A stretch of DNA of 64,000 bases from assembly GCA_046350095.1 (NCBI GenBank), contig JAXMBA010000002.1:806001-870000 (forward strand), in the 5' to 3' direction. Origin of the DNA: Urbifossiella sp046350095. Lineage in GTDB: Bacteria; Planctomycetota; Planctomycetia; Gemmatales; Gemmataceae. The notes below the pieces were generated by a model. The model saw nothing but the letters and a program-made list of their open reading frames with translations, made no database searches and had not been told where the DNA came from. Each line of letters begins with the position of its first letter. Position 1 is the stretch's first letter. Shown here one piece after another: positions 7,424 to 15,800 of this stretch. A program made the position numbers and the translations under genes.

Positions 7424-9154
7424 TCACTTCGCCTCCCACACCACGCGGCCGCCGACCACGGTCAGCAGCACGCGCGTGTCCTTCACGGCGTCCACCGGGC
7501 ACGTCAGGTAGTCGCGGTCGATCACGATCAGGTCGGCGAGCTTCCCCACCTCCAGCGAGCCCTTCAGGCGCTCCTCGTGGTGCAGGTACGCGTTGTTGAT
7601 GGTGTACAGCCGCAGCGCCTGCTCACGGGTCAGCGCCTCGGTCGGTTCGAGCACGCCGCCGCGCTCGAGGTTGCGCGTCAGCGCCACCCAGATGCCGAGC
7701 CACGGGTGCCACGGGTTCGTCGCGTCCAGCGGGTCGAAGCGGAGCATGTGGTCGCTGCCGCCGCCGACCGTCGTGTAGTCGAGCCAGCTCTTGTAGGGCT
7801 GGAACCACCGCATCCGCGCCGGGCCGAGCACGTTCAGCAGCGTGTGCCCGTCCTTCCACAGCCACGCCGGCTGGACGTCGGCGCAGACGCCGAGCCGCTT
7901 GCAGCGCTCGAGGTTGTTCTGCGACGGGAAGTTGGCGTGCGTGATGCAGAAGCGCAGGTCCTTGATCGGCGTCATGCGGTCGGCGAACTCGTAGGCGTCG
8001 AGGAGCACGTCCATGCCACCCTCGCCGGCAGTGTGGGCCGTCATCTGCCACTTGCGGCGGGCGGCCTCCTCGGCCAGCACCTTCAGCTGCTCCGGCGGGA
8101 TGAACAGGAGGCCGCGGTAGTCGTCGTCCGTCACCTGGTACGTCGGCCCCTTCGGCCACGGCTCGCGCATGTACGCCGAGCCGTTGAGCATGCCGCCGTC
8201 GAGGAACACCTTGATGGGGCCGACGCGGACCCACTCGTCGCCGGCGCCGGTGGGGCCGCCGCGGCCGTCGGCGCCGGGCAGCTCGTCGAACCGGCGGGCG
8301 AGTTCGTCGCGGGTGCCGATGGGGTTGAAGCCGCGGGCCACGTTGACGCGGAGTGTCAGGGCGTTGTCGCGCTGGAGGGCGAGGTAGGCGTCGAGGTCGC
8401 CGCGGCCGGCGTTGCGGTCGGCGATGCTGGTGAGGCCGAGCTGGTTGTACCGGGCGAACAGCTTCAACAGCGCCGCCTTCTTCTGCACCGCGGTCAGGCT
8501 CTCGCCGCCGCCGGGGACGCCCTTGAGCACGCCGTAGGCGTTGCGGAGCATCCCGGTCGGCTCGCCGGTGACGGGGTCTTTCACGACCTGCCCGGCGCGC
8601 GGGTGCGGCGTGTCCTTCGTGACGCCGGACACCTTCAGCGCCGCCGTGTTGGCGACGCCCGCGGGGCCGGCGTGGTACAGCACGGGGTGGTCCGGCGCGG
8701 CGGCGTCGAGCTCGGCGCGGGTGGGGAAGCGCGCCTCCGCGAGGCGCGTGGGGAAGGCGTAGCGGATGACGATCCACTTCCCGGCCGGCGTGGCCTTCGC
8801 CTTGGCGCGGATGAACGCCTGAACCTCGGGGATGGACTTCAGCAGCGGCAGCGGCTCGCCGGCCTCGCTGGCGGCAGCGCCGGTGGGGTGGGTGTGGCTG
8901 TCGTACAGCCCTGGCAACACCGTCCGGCCCGCGGCGTCGATGACGCGCGTGGCCGGCCCCTTGTGCTTCAGCACGTCGGCGTCCGAGCCGACGGCGACGA
9001 CCTTCCCGTTCGCCACCGCGACGGCTTCGGCGACGGCGAACTTGGCGTCCACGGTCAGCACCTTGCCGCGGTGGACGATCAGGTCGGCCGGCGGCTGTGC
9101 GACGGCGACGGGCACCGCAAGAAGGGCGGCGAGCGCGGCGAGGGGGAGTTTCAC
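7424..9154 (-). CDS. Secreted amidohydrolase, YtcJ-like (Amidohydro_3)
   Basis: From the GTG at 9154 the protein has 576 residues with a signal peptide (VKLPLAALAALLAVPVAVAQ). The body matches the Amidohydro_3 family: DLIVHRGKVLTVD, VLPGLYDSHTHPTGA (first HxH metal site), DGGMLNGSAYMREPWP, QMTAHTAGEGGMDVLLDAYE, ITHANFPSQNNLERC, GGGSDHMLRFDPLDATNPW (metal Asp), and the C-terminal KLADLIVIDRDYLTCPVDAV. YtcJ-like proteins are metal-dependent hydrolases on a TIM barrel, and most substrates are unknown. A longer in-frame start at 9253 would bury the signal peptide, so I prefer 9154. No good Shine-Dalgarno is visible. Confidence 0.87.
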   Translation of the reverse strand: MKLPLAALAALLAVPVAVAQPPADLIVHRGKVLTVDAKFAVAEAVAVANGKVVAVGSDADVLKHKGPATRVIDAAGRTVLPGLYDSHTHPTGAAASEAGEPLPLLKSIPEVQAFIRAKAKATPAGKWIVIRYAFPTRLAEARFPTRAELDAAAPDHPVLYHAGPAGVANTAALKVSGVTKDTPHPRAGQVVKDPVTGEPTGMLRNAYGVLKGVPGGGESLTAVQKKAALLKLFARYNQLGLTSIADRNAGRGDLDAYLALQRDNALTLRVNVARGFNPIGTRDELARRFDELPGADGRGGPTGAGDEWVRVGPIKVFLDGGMLNGSAYMREPWPKGPTYQVTDDDYRGLLFIPPEQLKVLAEEAARRKWQMTAHTAGEGGMDVLLDAYEFADRMTPIKDLRFCITHANFPSQNNLERCKRLGVCADVQPAWLWKDGHTLLNVLGPARMRWFQPYKSWLDYTTVGGGSDHMLRFDPLDATNPWHPWLGIWVALTRNLERGGVLEPTEALTREQALRLYTINNAYLHHEERLKGSLEVGKLADLIVIDRDYLTCPVDAVKDTRVLLTVVGGRVVWEAK

Positions 9155-9304
9155 GGGAGGGGCTCCGGGGTGAGACCTTCGGGATACCACACGGCGGCGG
9201 CGCGGGCCACCCCCTTCCCCCCTCAAGTCGCTCCCGCCGCACAGCCGATACACCCGTTACGCGCCGTCCCGCAGACGGCCGCCGCACCAACCGCAGGACG
9301 CCGC

Positions 9305-10132
9305 ATGGACCCGCGCCTGTTCCGCCCCGCCGTCGACGGGCTGGAATCCCGCCTCGTCCCGGCCTCGCTCGAGGCCGACGTCGTCGCCGCGTACACCCGC
9401 ACCGTCACGAACACCGAAGACCTGTTCCACCTCGGCACCACGCTGGAGCGCGGCCGCACGGCGAACACGATCAGCATTCTCGCCACGCAGCTGCCGCAGA
9501 CCGGCCTCCAGAGCCGCACCGACGCCGGCACGCTGTTCACCTACCGCACCAGCCTCCAGCAGTCGCTGGCGCTCAACCCCGCCGCGAACACTCCGGCCGT
9601 GCAGGAATTCCTGATGCAGGTCGCCGGCGCGGAAGCTCAGGCCATCCTGAACGGGGTGTACGCGGACCTTTACGCCCGCGGGTTCGGCGGCACGCCGATC
9701 TCGCCGCCGTCGCCGCCGTCGCCCCCGCCGGGCGGCGGGACCGTGTTCGGCCCCGACCTGTCCACGCCGACCAGCACGCTGCCGTTCTCGCTCACGGACC
9801 CGAACTTCCGCACGCTGCCCGACGGCGTGAAGGTGTGGGACGTGACCACCGGCAGCGGCGCCACCCTGACGGCGAACGGCTCGAACTTCACCGCCACGTA
9901 CACCGGCTACCTGACGAACGGCACCGTCTTCGACAGCGGCACCCTGACCGGGCGGAACCTGAGCACGTCGAACTACATCGCCGGGTTCGTCAGCGGCCTG
10001 GCCGGGATGCAGGTCGGCGGCACGCGGCGGATCGTCATCCCGGCGGCGCTGGGGTACGGCAGCACGGCCCGGCCCGGCATCCCGGCCAACTCGGACCTGG
10101 TGTTCGAGGTGGCCCTCACGTCGATCCCGTAG
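9305..10132 (+). CDS. Secreted FKBP-type peptidyl-prolyl isomerase with LE.R..PA N-terminus
   Basis: The protein has 275 residues. The N-terminus MDPRLFRPAVDGLESRLVPA lacks a classical signal peptide but carries the LE.R..PA motif seen at the start of many planctomycete extracellular proteins. Residues 20-130 are helical and of unknown function. A proline-rich linker (SPPSPPSPPPGGG) follows. The C-terminal ~110 residues are an FKBP domain: YTGYLTNGTVFDS, then GFVSGLAGMQVGGTRRIVIP, then LGYGSTARPGIPANSDLVFEVAL. FKBPs catalyse cis-trans isomerisation of prolyl bonds and help folding outside the cytoplasm. The next gene starts 18 nt later on the same strand. Confidence 0.88.
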   Translation: MDPRLFRPAVDGLESRLVPASLEADVVAAYTRTVTNTEDLFHLGTTLERGRTANTISILATQLPQTGLQSRTDAGTLFTYRTSLQQSLALNPAANTPAVQEFLMQVAGAEAQAILNGVYADLYARGFGGTPISPPSPPSPPPGGGTVFGPDLSTPTSTLPFSLTDPNFRTLPDGVKVWDVTTGSGATLTANGSNFTATYTGYLTNGTVFDSGTLTGRNLSTSNYIAGFVSGLAGMQVGGTRRIVIPAALGYGSTARPGIPANSDLVFEVALTSIP

Positions 10133-10150
10133 CGAAGTCGGGAGTCAAAC

Positions 10151-10564
10151 ATGACGCGCGTCGCCACGGTCCCGCCGGTCGCGGAGGAGTCCGCGACCGG
10201 GCTCGTCGCCGAGGTCTACGCCGACATCCGCCGCACCAAGGGGGTCGACCGCGTCCCCAACCTGTGGCGCGTCCTGGCCACGAACCCGGCGCACCTCGAA
10301 CTCGTCTGGTCGCGCCTCAAGGCGGTCATGCACCCCGAGGGCGGCCGGCTGACGCCGCGCGAGCGCGAACTGATCGCGCTCGCGGTGTCGGCCACGAACG
10401 GCTGCGCGTACTGCGTCAACTCCCACACCGCGGCGCTGCGCAAGCTCGGCGTGGACCTCGAAACGCTGGGCGAGGCGCTGGCCGTGGTCGGGACGTTTAA
10501 CACGACCAACGCGCTGGCCGACGGCTACCAGATCGAACCCGACATCCTCCCGCCGCTGGAGTAG
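10151..10564 (+). CDS. AhpD-like carboxymuconolactone decarboxylase family protein
   Basis: This 137-residue protein contains the AhpD/CMD redox signature ATNGCAYCVNSHTAAL (CxxCxxxH), preceded by LTPRERELIALAVS, the usual helix before it. AhpD-like proteins use this Cys pair in peroxidase or disulfide-reduction chemistry; other members of the fold are decarboxylases. The length is normal for a single-domain member. It lies 18 nt after the FKBP gene and 2 nt before the next gene, so a three-gene operon is likely. There is no signal peptide, so a cytoplasmic location is expected. Confidence 0.87.
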   Translation: MTRVATVPPVAEESATGLVAEVYADIRRTKGVDRVPNLWRVLATNPAHLELVWSRLKAVMHPEGGRLTPRERELIALAVSATNGCAYCVNSHTAALRKLGVDLETLGEALAVVGTFNTTNALADGYQIEPDILPPLE

Positions 10565-10566
10565 CC

Positions 10567-11064
10567 ATGTTCGCCGCCGTCGTCGCCGCCGGGCTCGTTA
10601 CCGCCACCCAGCCGCCGGCCTGCTGCCCGACGTACACGCTCGACCAGCTCGTCCGCATGGACCGCGCGCAGCTCGAAGCGCTGTACCGGAGCGTGGACAC
10701 GGGCCAGACGCCGAGCGGCGTCACGAACGGCCGCGCGATCCGCAACCCCGGCAGCCGGACGACGGTGCCCGTGTCGCGGGTGGTGCGCGTGCTCTGGCAG
10801 GGGAAAGTGTTCACCGACGACGGGATGATGGTGAACCGCGTGCTGGGGCTGCGCGCGGTCCACGCCCGGGTGTACGTCGGCGAGAGCTGGCTGGACGGGC
10901 GGCCGTCGGTGATCCTGGACTACGCCGGCGCGTCGCGGCTGTTCCCGGACGTGCGCGACGAGATCCGCGAGGTGAGCCCCGGGGTGTGGCTCGGCGTGAT
11001 GTACACCCGCAAGCCCGGCGGGGCGGAGCAGACGATGTTCTTCGCGCTGGCGGCCCGGCGGTAG
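10567..11064 (+). CDS. Conserved hypothetical protein, third gene of the FKBP operon
   Basis: This is a 165-residue protein I cannot name. It starts with a short hydrophobic stretch (MFAAVVAAGLVTA) that might be a weak signal peptide, followed by a Cys pair (PPACCPTYT). The body looks beta-rich: VSRVVRVLWQGKVF, DGMMVNRVLGLRAVHARVYV, then RPSVILDYAGASRLFPDVRDEIREVSPG (split: ILDYAG and VRDEIREV) and GVWLGVMYTR. The pattern of W-GK-F, then DG-PS-ILDY, then RDEIREV-PG-LG suggests a lipocalin- or DUF4334-like small-molecule-binding barrel, but this is only a resemblance. It begins 2 nt after the AhpD-like gene and is very probably co-translated with it. Its stop lies 3 nt from the convergent metalloprotease gene. 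Confidence 0.65.
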   Translation: MFAAVVAAGLVTATQPPACCPTYTLDQLVRMDRAQLEALYRSVDTGQTPSGVTNGRAIRNPGSRTTVPVSRVVRVLWQGKVFTDDGMMVNRVLGLRAVHARVYVGESWLDGRPSVILDYAGASRLFPDVRDEIREVSPGVWLGVMYTRKPGGAEQTMFFALAARR

Positions 11065-11067
11065 TGT

Positions 11068-12891
11068 TCACCCCACGTACACGCCGTCGATCGTGGCCGG
11101 GTTGCCGAACGGGTTCGTCAGCTTCGTCGTCGGCGTGTTCATCTCGGTGAACGGGATCACCCGCACCATCGCGCTGTCCTTGTTGCCGCTGCCAACGATC
11201 AGCTCGGCCCGGCCGTCGCCGTCCACGTCCTTCGCGGCCACGCGGATGCCGGCGCGGTCGGTCTGGTCCCAGGTGAAGAAGTCGGCCAGCGCCGGCAGCG
11301 CCGCCATGTCGGCCCCGGGGTTCGCCACCAGCACCGCCCCGCTGACGATGCGGACCCGCGGGCCGCCGGTGTTGCCGGTGCTGTAGATCACGTCGGCGCT
11401 GCCGTCGCCGTCCACGTCCGCGGCCGCCACGTACACGCCGCTGCGGAGCGACGAGTCCAGCGCGAAGAAGTCGGGCACCAGGCGGTCGGCCTTGCCCGCG
11501 GCCAGCGCCGCGCCGTCGTACACCGCCACCCGCGGGCCGCCGCCGAGGCCGGCCCCGACCACCAGGTCGTCGGCCCCGTCGCGGTTGATGTCGGCCATCG
11601 CCACCCGACTGCCGCCGCGGAAGTCGGCGTCGCCGAACGCCAGGAAGTCGGCCGCCACCGTCAGCCGGCCGCCGTCGACGCGGAACAGCACGACGCGGGT
11701 GCCGCCGCCGGCGTCGGCCGACAACGCGAGCTCGTCGCGGCCGTCGCGGTCCACGTCGCCGGCCGCCAGGAACAGCCCGCCGGCGAAGCCGTCGAGGACC
11801 GTCGTGCGGCCCACCAGGTCGGCCCCGGTCTTGCCGTCGTACACGCGGACGGTGCCGGCCGTGCCCGCGCCGGTGGCGAAGGCGTAGTCCTTCGTGCCGT
11901 CGCCGTTGAAGTCGCCGACCACCGAGCGGATGACGCCCGTCCACCCGCCGAACGGCGTGGACGGGGCCCCGGCGGCGACCAGCGTGTCGTCCGAGTTGAG
12001 CGTGTAAATCTGGGCCGTGCCGTCGGTCGCGCCGGTCAGCACGACCGGGGTGCCGCCGCGGCCCACGGACACGGGCGGGGTGAACGACGACGCCGCGCCC
12101 GGCACCCCGGCCACGTCGGAGACCGTCCAGCCGAGGTCCTTGAGGCCGGCGTAGTCGAGCGCGGACAGTTCCACCCGCCGGCCGAGGCTGGCGTAGGGGT
12201 CCATCGAGACGACGTCGCCGCGGACGGTGACCCCCTCGGCCCAGTGGTCGCCGTCGGCGCTCAGCGGCACCGGGCCGCCGAGGACGGCCATCGCCGTGGG
12301 GCCGACGAACGCGCCGGTGGCGGTGAGGCTGTTCCACTGCGGGCTGGTGCCGATGCCGAGGGCGTGCGTGAGCTCGTGGACGGCCGTGCTGTAGAAGTCC
12401 AGCTGGTTGGCGCCGATGCCGCTGATGCCGCTCCCGAAGTACCAGTTGGTGCCGACCGTGTCGAAGGACAGCGCCCCGCCCCAGAGGCCGAAGCCGGCGC
12501 GGCCGCGGATGCTGTCGAACCACGCCTGCGAGCCGCCGGCCGAGTAGCCGCCGTAGCCGCCCTCGCCGGCCTCGGCCCCTTCCAGGTTGCGGCCGCCGGC
12601 GTAGATGACGATCGTGTTCGCGCCGACGGACAGGTTCGGGACCTGCACCTCGCCGCCGGTCGCGGGGTTGAAGAACCGGGCGGCCCAGGTGTTGCCGCCG
12701 CCGGGGACGAGGGCCGGGAGGTAGGCGTCGAGGTGCGCGCCGATGGAGTCGGCGGCCGACTGGAGGACGGCCCGGCGGCCCGGGTCGTTGAAGAAGCCGT
12801 TGGTGTCGAACGAGTAGTCGATCTGGAAAACGATCGCCGGGCACTCGCGGGCTTCGAGGCCCTCCAGCTTCAGCGTCGTGGTGTTGCTCAT
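11068..12891 (-). CDS. Secreted metalloprotease with FG-GAP/VCBS repeats and LE.R..PA N-terminus
   Basis: The protein has 607 residues. It starts MSNTTTLKLEGLEARECPA, again the LE.R..PA motif rather than a classical signal peptide. Residues 20-290 form a zinc-protease-like domain with VHELTHALGIG (HExxHxxG) near residue 170 and a Gly/Trp-rich segment before it. This resembles the planctomycete 'NF038122-type' metalloproteases. Residues 300-607 hold several FG-GAP/VCBS beta-propeller repeats: VVGDFNGDGTKDYAFATG, AGDVDRDGRDELALS, MADINRDGADDLVVGAG, AADVDGDGSADVIYSTG and AKDVDGDGRAELIVGSG. Their DxDxDG loops bind calcium in other proteins. The protein is probably exported and calcium-stabilised. 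The ATG at 12891 is chosen because the motif follows at once. Confidence 0.83.
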   Translation of the reverse strand: MSNTTTLKLEGLEARECPAIVFQIDYSFDTNGFFNDPGRRAVLQSAADSIGAHLDAYLPALVPGGGNTWAARFFNPATGGEVQVPNLSVGANTIVIYAGGRNLEGAEAGEGGYGGYSAGGSQAWFDSIRGRAGFGLWGGALSFDTVGTNWYFGSGISGIGANQLDFYSTAVHELTHALGIGTSPQWNSLTATGAFVGPTAMAVLGGPVPLSADGDHWAEGVTVRGDVVSMDPYASLGRRVELSALDYAGLKDLGWTVSDVAGVPGAASSFTPPVSVGRGGTPVVLTGATDGTAQIYTLNSDDTLVAAGAPSTPFGGWTGVIRSVVGDFNGDGTKDYAFATGAGTAGTVRVYDGKTGADLVGRTTVLDGFAGGLFLAAGDVDRDGRDELALSADAGGGTRVVLFRVDGGRLTVAADFLAFGDADFRGGSRVAMADINRDGADDLVVGAGLGGGPRVAVYDGAALAAGKADRLVPDFFALDSSLRSGVYVAAADVDGDGSADVIYSTGNTGGPRVRIVSGAVLVANPGADMAALPALADFFTWDQTDRAGIRVAAKDVDGDGRAELIVGSGNKDSAMVRVIPFTEMNTPTTKLTNPFGNPATIDGVYVG

Positions 12892-13371
12892 GGCGGAGCC
12901 CGGCCCTCGGCGCGCACCCCGGACGGGGCCGGCGGGGGGCCGGCCGTCGGGTGCGGCGGGTCGTGTGTCGCGGAAGTCGGCCGACGACGGGGTAGGTCGG
13001 TGCCGGTGTGCCGGGCTCGCGGCCCGGGGCGGTCGGCCCGCCCGCCTGGAAGCGGGGCGGCGACCGCGACACCTGAGATGTAGGACAGGGAGCGGGGCGG
13101 GCGGGCGGCCGCGGGGGCGGAAATCGAAATGGAAATGACGGGGGTTTACGCGCTGTAAACCCCCGGAACGGCACCTCAGCGGGCGGCGGAAAATAGCCCC
13201 CGAATTCGGCCGACGGCGGAAGTGTGGCGGCGGGTGAAAGTTGGCGCCGGGCGTAACCCGGCGCCCGCGCGACCGGCGCGGCGACAGGATTACCGTGCTT
13301 TCGTCGGCCGGGCATTCTCCCACGTGCGCCCGGCCGCCCGGTTCGTCGCGGCTCCCACCCCGAGGGCAGCC
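12892..13371. other. 480-bp divergent intergenic region without a gene
   Basis: No coding region is supported here. The part from 13120 to 13240 is richer in A+T than its surroundings and contains a 10-bp perfect inverted repeat (13140-13164). The region must hold the promoters of the metalloprotease (minus) and the ClpS-like gene (plus), but I cannot place either with confidence. Confidence 0.6.
13140..13164. promoter_or_regulatory. Perfect 10-bp inverted repeat, possible operator
   Basis: GGGGGTTTAC (13140-13149) and GTAAACCCCC (13155-13164) are perfect complements around GCGCT. It lies between divergent promoters, about 210 nt from one start and 250 nt from the other. That fits a protein-binding operator better than a terminator. 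The function is inferred. Confidence 0.4.
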
Positions 13372-13608
13372 ATGTCGTTCCCCCGCTACAAGGTGTGCCT
13401 CCACCGCCCCGCCCACCGCGGCCTCATGGCCGTGGTCCGGGCCGTCGTCGATCTCACGCGGTTCGCCGCCGCCGAGGCCGAGTTCCGCATGTGGGAGGCG
13501 TTCCACCGCGGCCGGGCCGTGGTGCTCGTCACCCACCTGGAGCGGGCCGAGCTGTACGTCGAGCAGTTCGCCGCCCGCGGCCTGCCGGCGAGCATCGAGC
13601 CGGCGTGA
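13372..13608 (+). CDS. ClpS-like adaptor protein lacking the NDD motif
   Basis: This 78-residue protein matches the ClpS core: YKVCLHRPAHRGLMAVVRAV, LTRFAAAEAEFRMWEAFHRG, AVVLVTHLERAELYVEQFAA and RGLPASIEPA. ClpS binds N-terminal degron residues and feeds them to ClpA or ClpC. The Asn-Asp-Asp segment that forms the degron pocket in classical ClpS is replaced by His-Arg-Pro, while the pocket histidine (AFHRGRA aligned with AVHYQGKA) is kept. It may be a divergent adaptor with altered substrate choice or a non-degron partner of a Clp ATPase. No clp gene is in the window. The start gives a domain-length protein; longer in-frame starts add unrelated sequence. Confidence 0.72.
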   Translation: MSFPRYKVCLHRPAHRGLMAVVRAVVDLTRFAAAEAEFRMWEAFHRGRAVVLVTHLERAELYVEQFAARGLPASIEPA

Positions 13609-13613
13609 CGGGA

Positions 13614-13619
13614 TACAAT
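13614..13619 (+). promoter_or_regulatory. Possible -10 hexamer TACAAT before the permease gene
   Basis: TACAAT lies 41 nt before the permease ATG, directly after the ClpS-like stop codon, in G+C-rich DNA. I see no good -35 box. It suggests the permease has its own promoter. Low certainty. Confidence 0.35.
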
Positions 13620-13660
13620 CACGGACGGGCCAACACCGGCCCGCCCCGAGGTTCCCCGCC

Positions 13661-15757
13661 ATGCCCGCCCCGGAGACGCCGGCCGCCGAGCCGGAACCCC
13701 CAAGTACCGACGCGGCCCCGGCGCCGCTCCGCCGCGGCCGCTTCCGCACCGCCTGGCCCTGGGTGCTCTGCGTCGTCGCCCTCGACTACCTCTCCAGCCT
13801 CGCGTACCAGCCGTCGGTCGCGTTCGCCGCGGCCGGCCGCCTCGCCCCCGTCGCCACGCTCGGCGTCGTGATCGTGACGCTGTGCGGCGCCCTCCCGCTG
13901 TACTGCTACCTCGCCGGCCGGTCGCCGCACGGCTCCGGCTCCGTCGGCCTGCTGGAACGGCTCGTGCCCGGCTGGCACGGCAAGTTGCTGGTGCTGATCG
14001 TCCTCGGCTTCGCGGCCACGGACCTGATCTTCACCCGCACGTTCTCCGCGGCCGACGCCGCCGAGCACCTGTTGCACAACCCCGTCCCGCAGTGGCAGAC
14101 CGGCGTGCGCGTCGTGGGGGAAGCCTGTGGGGCGCTCGCGGGAGCGCTGCCGGACCAGGTGAGCGAACACGCCCGGGGGCTGAAGAACCCGCGCGTCGTC
14201 ATTACGCTGCTGATCCTCGTCCTCGGCTTCATTGCGGCGCGTGCCTTCCGCCGCGGCGTCACCCGCGGCCTCGTCCGCATGGCGGTCGCCGGCGTCGTCG
14301 CGTACCTGACCGTGACCGGCGTCGTGGTCGGCTACGGCGTCGCGTACCTGGCGAATCACCCGCAGCTGGTCGAAGCGTGGTGGGCGGCCGTGGAAGGCGG
14401 CGCGTGGAAGCCCGGCGACGCGCCCGGCCCCGCCGTCGGGTGGCTGCCGCTGGTGCTGGCGTCGGCGGCGCTGTTCCCGCGGCTGGCGCTCGGCCTCAGC
14501 GGCTACGAGCTGGCGCTCACGTCGATGCCGCTGGTCCGCGGCAGCGGCTCCGACACGACCGAGAACCCGCGCGGCCGAATCCGCAACACGCGCGTCCTGC
14601 TGGCCGTCGCCGCGGTCGTGATGTCGATTCTTCTTCTCGCGTCCACACTCGTCACGACCGTGCTCGTCCCCGCCGACGCGCTGGTCACCGACGGCCGCGC
14701 CGCGAACCGGGCGCTGGCGTACCTGGCTCACGGCCAGCCGCTCGCCGCCGGCATCGACCCCACGGCCGTGATCCCGTTCGCCGGCCCGTGGCTCGGCGCC
14801 GCCTACGACCTGGCCGCCGTCGCCGTGCTGACGCTCGCCGGCATCGTGGTGATGGTCGGCATGCGGCACCTCATCCCGCCGTACCTGTACCGCCTCGGCA
14901 TGGACTGGAAGTGGTCGCAGCGGTGGGGCGTCCTCGCCGTGCTGTTCGGGCTGGTGAAGGTCGGCGTCACCTTCGCCTACGACGCCGACCCGGAGGCGCA
15001 GCGCGGCGCGTACCTCACCGGCGTGCTGAGCGTGTTTACCGCCGCGAGCGTCGCCGCCGTCGTCGACGTGTGGAAGAAGCGGGCCGGGCGGTTCGTGCTG
15101 TTCCGCGCGTCGCCGGTGTTCCTGACCGGGTTCGCGGCGTTCGCCGGCAGCCTCGCGGTGGTGGTGTGGCAGCAGCCGGGCGGGCTAAAGATGGCGCTGT
15201 GGTTCGTGGGGCTGACGCTGCTGGTGTCGGTGGTGACGCGGTTCTTCCGCACGACCGAGCTGCGGTTCCGCGGGTTCGAGTTCGCCGACGACGAATCCCG
15301 CCGGCTGTGGCAGGACGTGGTGGCGCAGGACTTCCCGGTGATCGTGCCGGTGCGGTCGATGGACATGGGCGGCGACGTGGCCGGGAAGGAGGCCGAGATC
15401 CGCCGCTTCCACCGCCTGCCGGGCGGGATGCCGATCCTGTTCCTGCAGGCGGAGCTGGCCGACCCGAGCGACTTCTACCACGAGCCGCTGCTGCGCGTGG
15501 TGCGGGACAACGGCCGGGTGATCGCGCACGTGAGCCGGTGCGCGTCGATCCCGCACGTGATCGCGGCGGCGGCGCTGGACGCGGCGAAGTGCGGCGTCGT
15601 CCCCGAGCTGCACTTCGGGTGGTCGGCGGAGAACCCGCTGACGGCGAACCTCCACTTCGTGCTGTTCGGGCACGGGAACGTGCCGTGGATGGTGTACGAG
15701 CTGATCCAAGCCGCCGACTTCCCCCCGGAGCGCAAGCCGCGGGTGCTGGTGGGCTGA
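13661..15757 (+). CDS. APC-superfamily amino-acid-type permease with C-terminal soluble domain
   Basis: The protein has 698 residues. After a Pro/Ala-rich cytoplasmic start, the segment WPWVLCVVALDYLSSLAYQP opens the first helix, and about 10-12 membrane helices extend to about residue 530. DYLSSLAYQPS, AGRSPHGSGSVGLLERLV and GYELALTSMPLVRG resemble the APC-type permeases common in planctomycetes, usually annotated as amino acid transporters. Residues 530-698 form a soluble domain (VVAQDFPVIVPVRSMDMG, AELADPSDFYHEPLLRVV, HFVLFGHGNVPWMVYE) of unknown role, perhaps regulatory. The substrate is unknown. The start at 13661 is the first Met that leaves a plausible short N-terminal tail. A G+C-rich hairpin follows the stop. 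Confidence 0.8.
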   Translation: MPAPETPAAEPEPPSTDAAPAPLRRGRFRTAWPWVLCVVALDYLSSLAYQPSVAFAAAGRLAPVATLGVVIVTLCGALPLYCYLAGRSPHGSGSVGLLERLVPGWHGKLLVLIVLGFAATDLIFTRTFSAADAAEHLLHNPVPQWQTGVRVVGEACGALAGALPDQVSEHARGLKNPRVVITLLILVLGFIAARAFRRGVTRGLVRMAVAGVVAYLTVTGVVVGYGVAYLANHPQLVEAWWAAVEGGAWKPGDAPGPAVGWLPLVLASAALFPRLALGLSGYELALTSMPLVRGSGSDTTENPRGRIRNTRVLLAVAAVVMSILLLASTLVTTVLVPADALVTDGRAANRALAYLAHGQPLAAGIDPTAVIPFAGPWLGAAYDLAAVAVLTLAGIVVMVGMRHLIPPYLYRLGMDWKWSQRWGVLAVLFGLVKVGVTFAYDADPEAQRGAYLTGVLSVFTAASVAAVVDVWKKRAGRFVLFRASPVFLTGFAAFAGSLAVVVWQQPGGLKMALWFVGLTLLVSVVTRFFRTTELRFRGFEFADDESRRLWQDVVAQDFPVIVPVRSMDMGGDVAGKEAEIRRFHRLPGGMPILFLQAELADPSDFYHEPLLRVVRDNGRVIAHVSRCASIPHVIAAAALDAAKCGVVPELHFGWSAENPLTANLHFVLFGHGNVPWMVYELIQAADFPPERKPRVLVG

Positions 15758-15761
15758 CCGG

Positions 15762-15797
15762 GCGAAGCCCACCCGCCGCGGCGGGTGGGTGCTTCGC
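15762..15797. terminator. Hairpin between convergent permease and RNase HI genes
   Basis: GCGAAGCCCACCCGCC pairs with GGCGGGTGGGTGCTTCGC (one bulge) across a very short loop. It sits 4 nt after one stop and 3 nt before the other. It may terminate transcription from both sides. Confidence 0.6.
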
Positions 15798-15800
15798 GCC

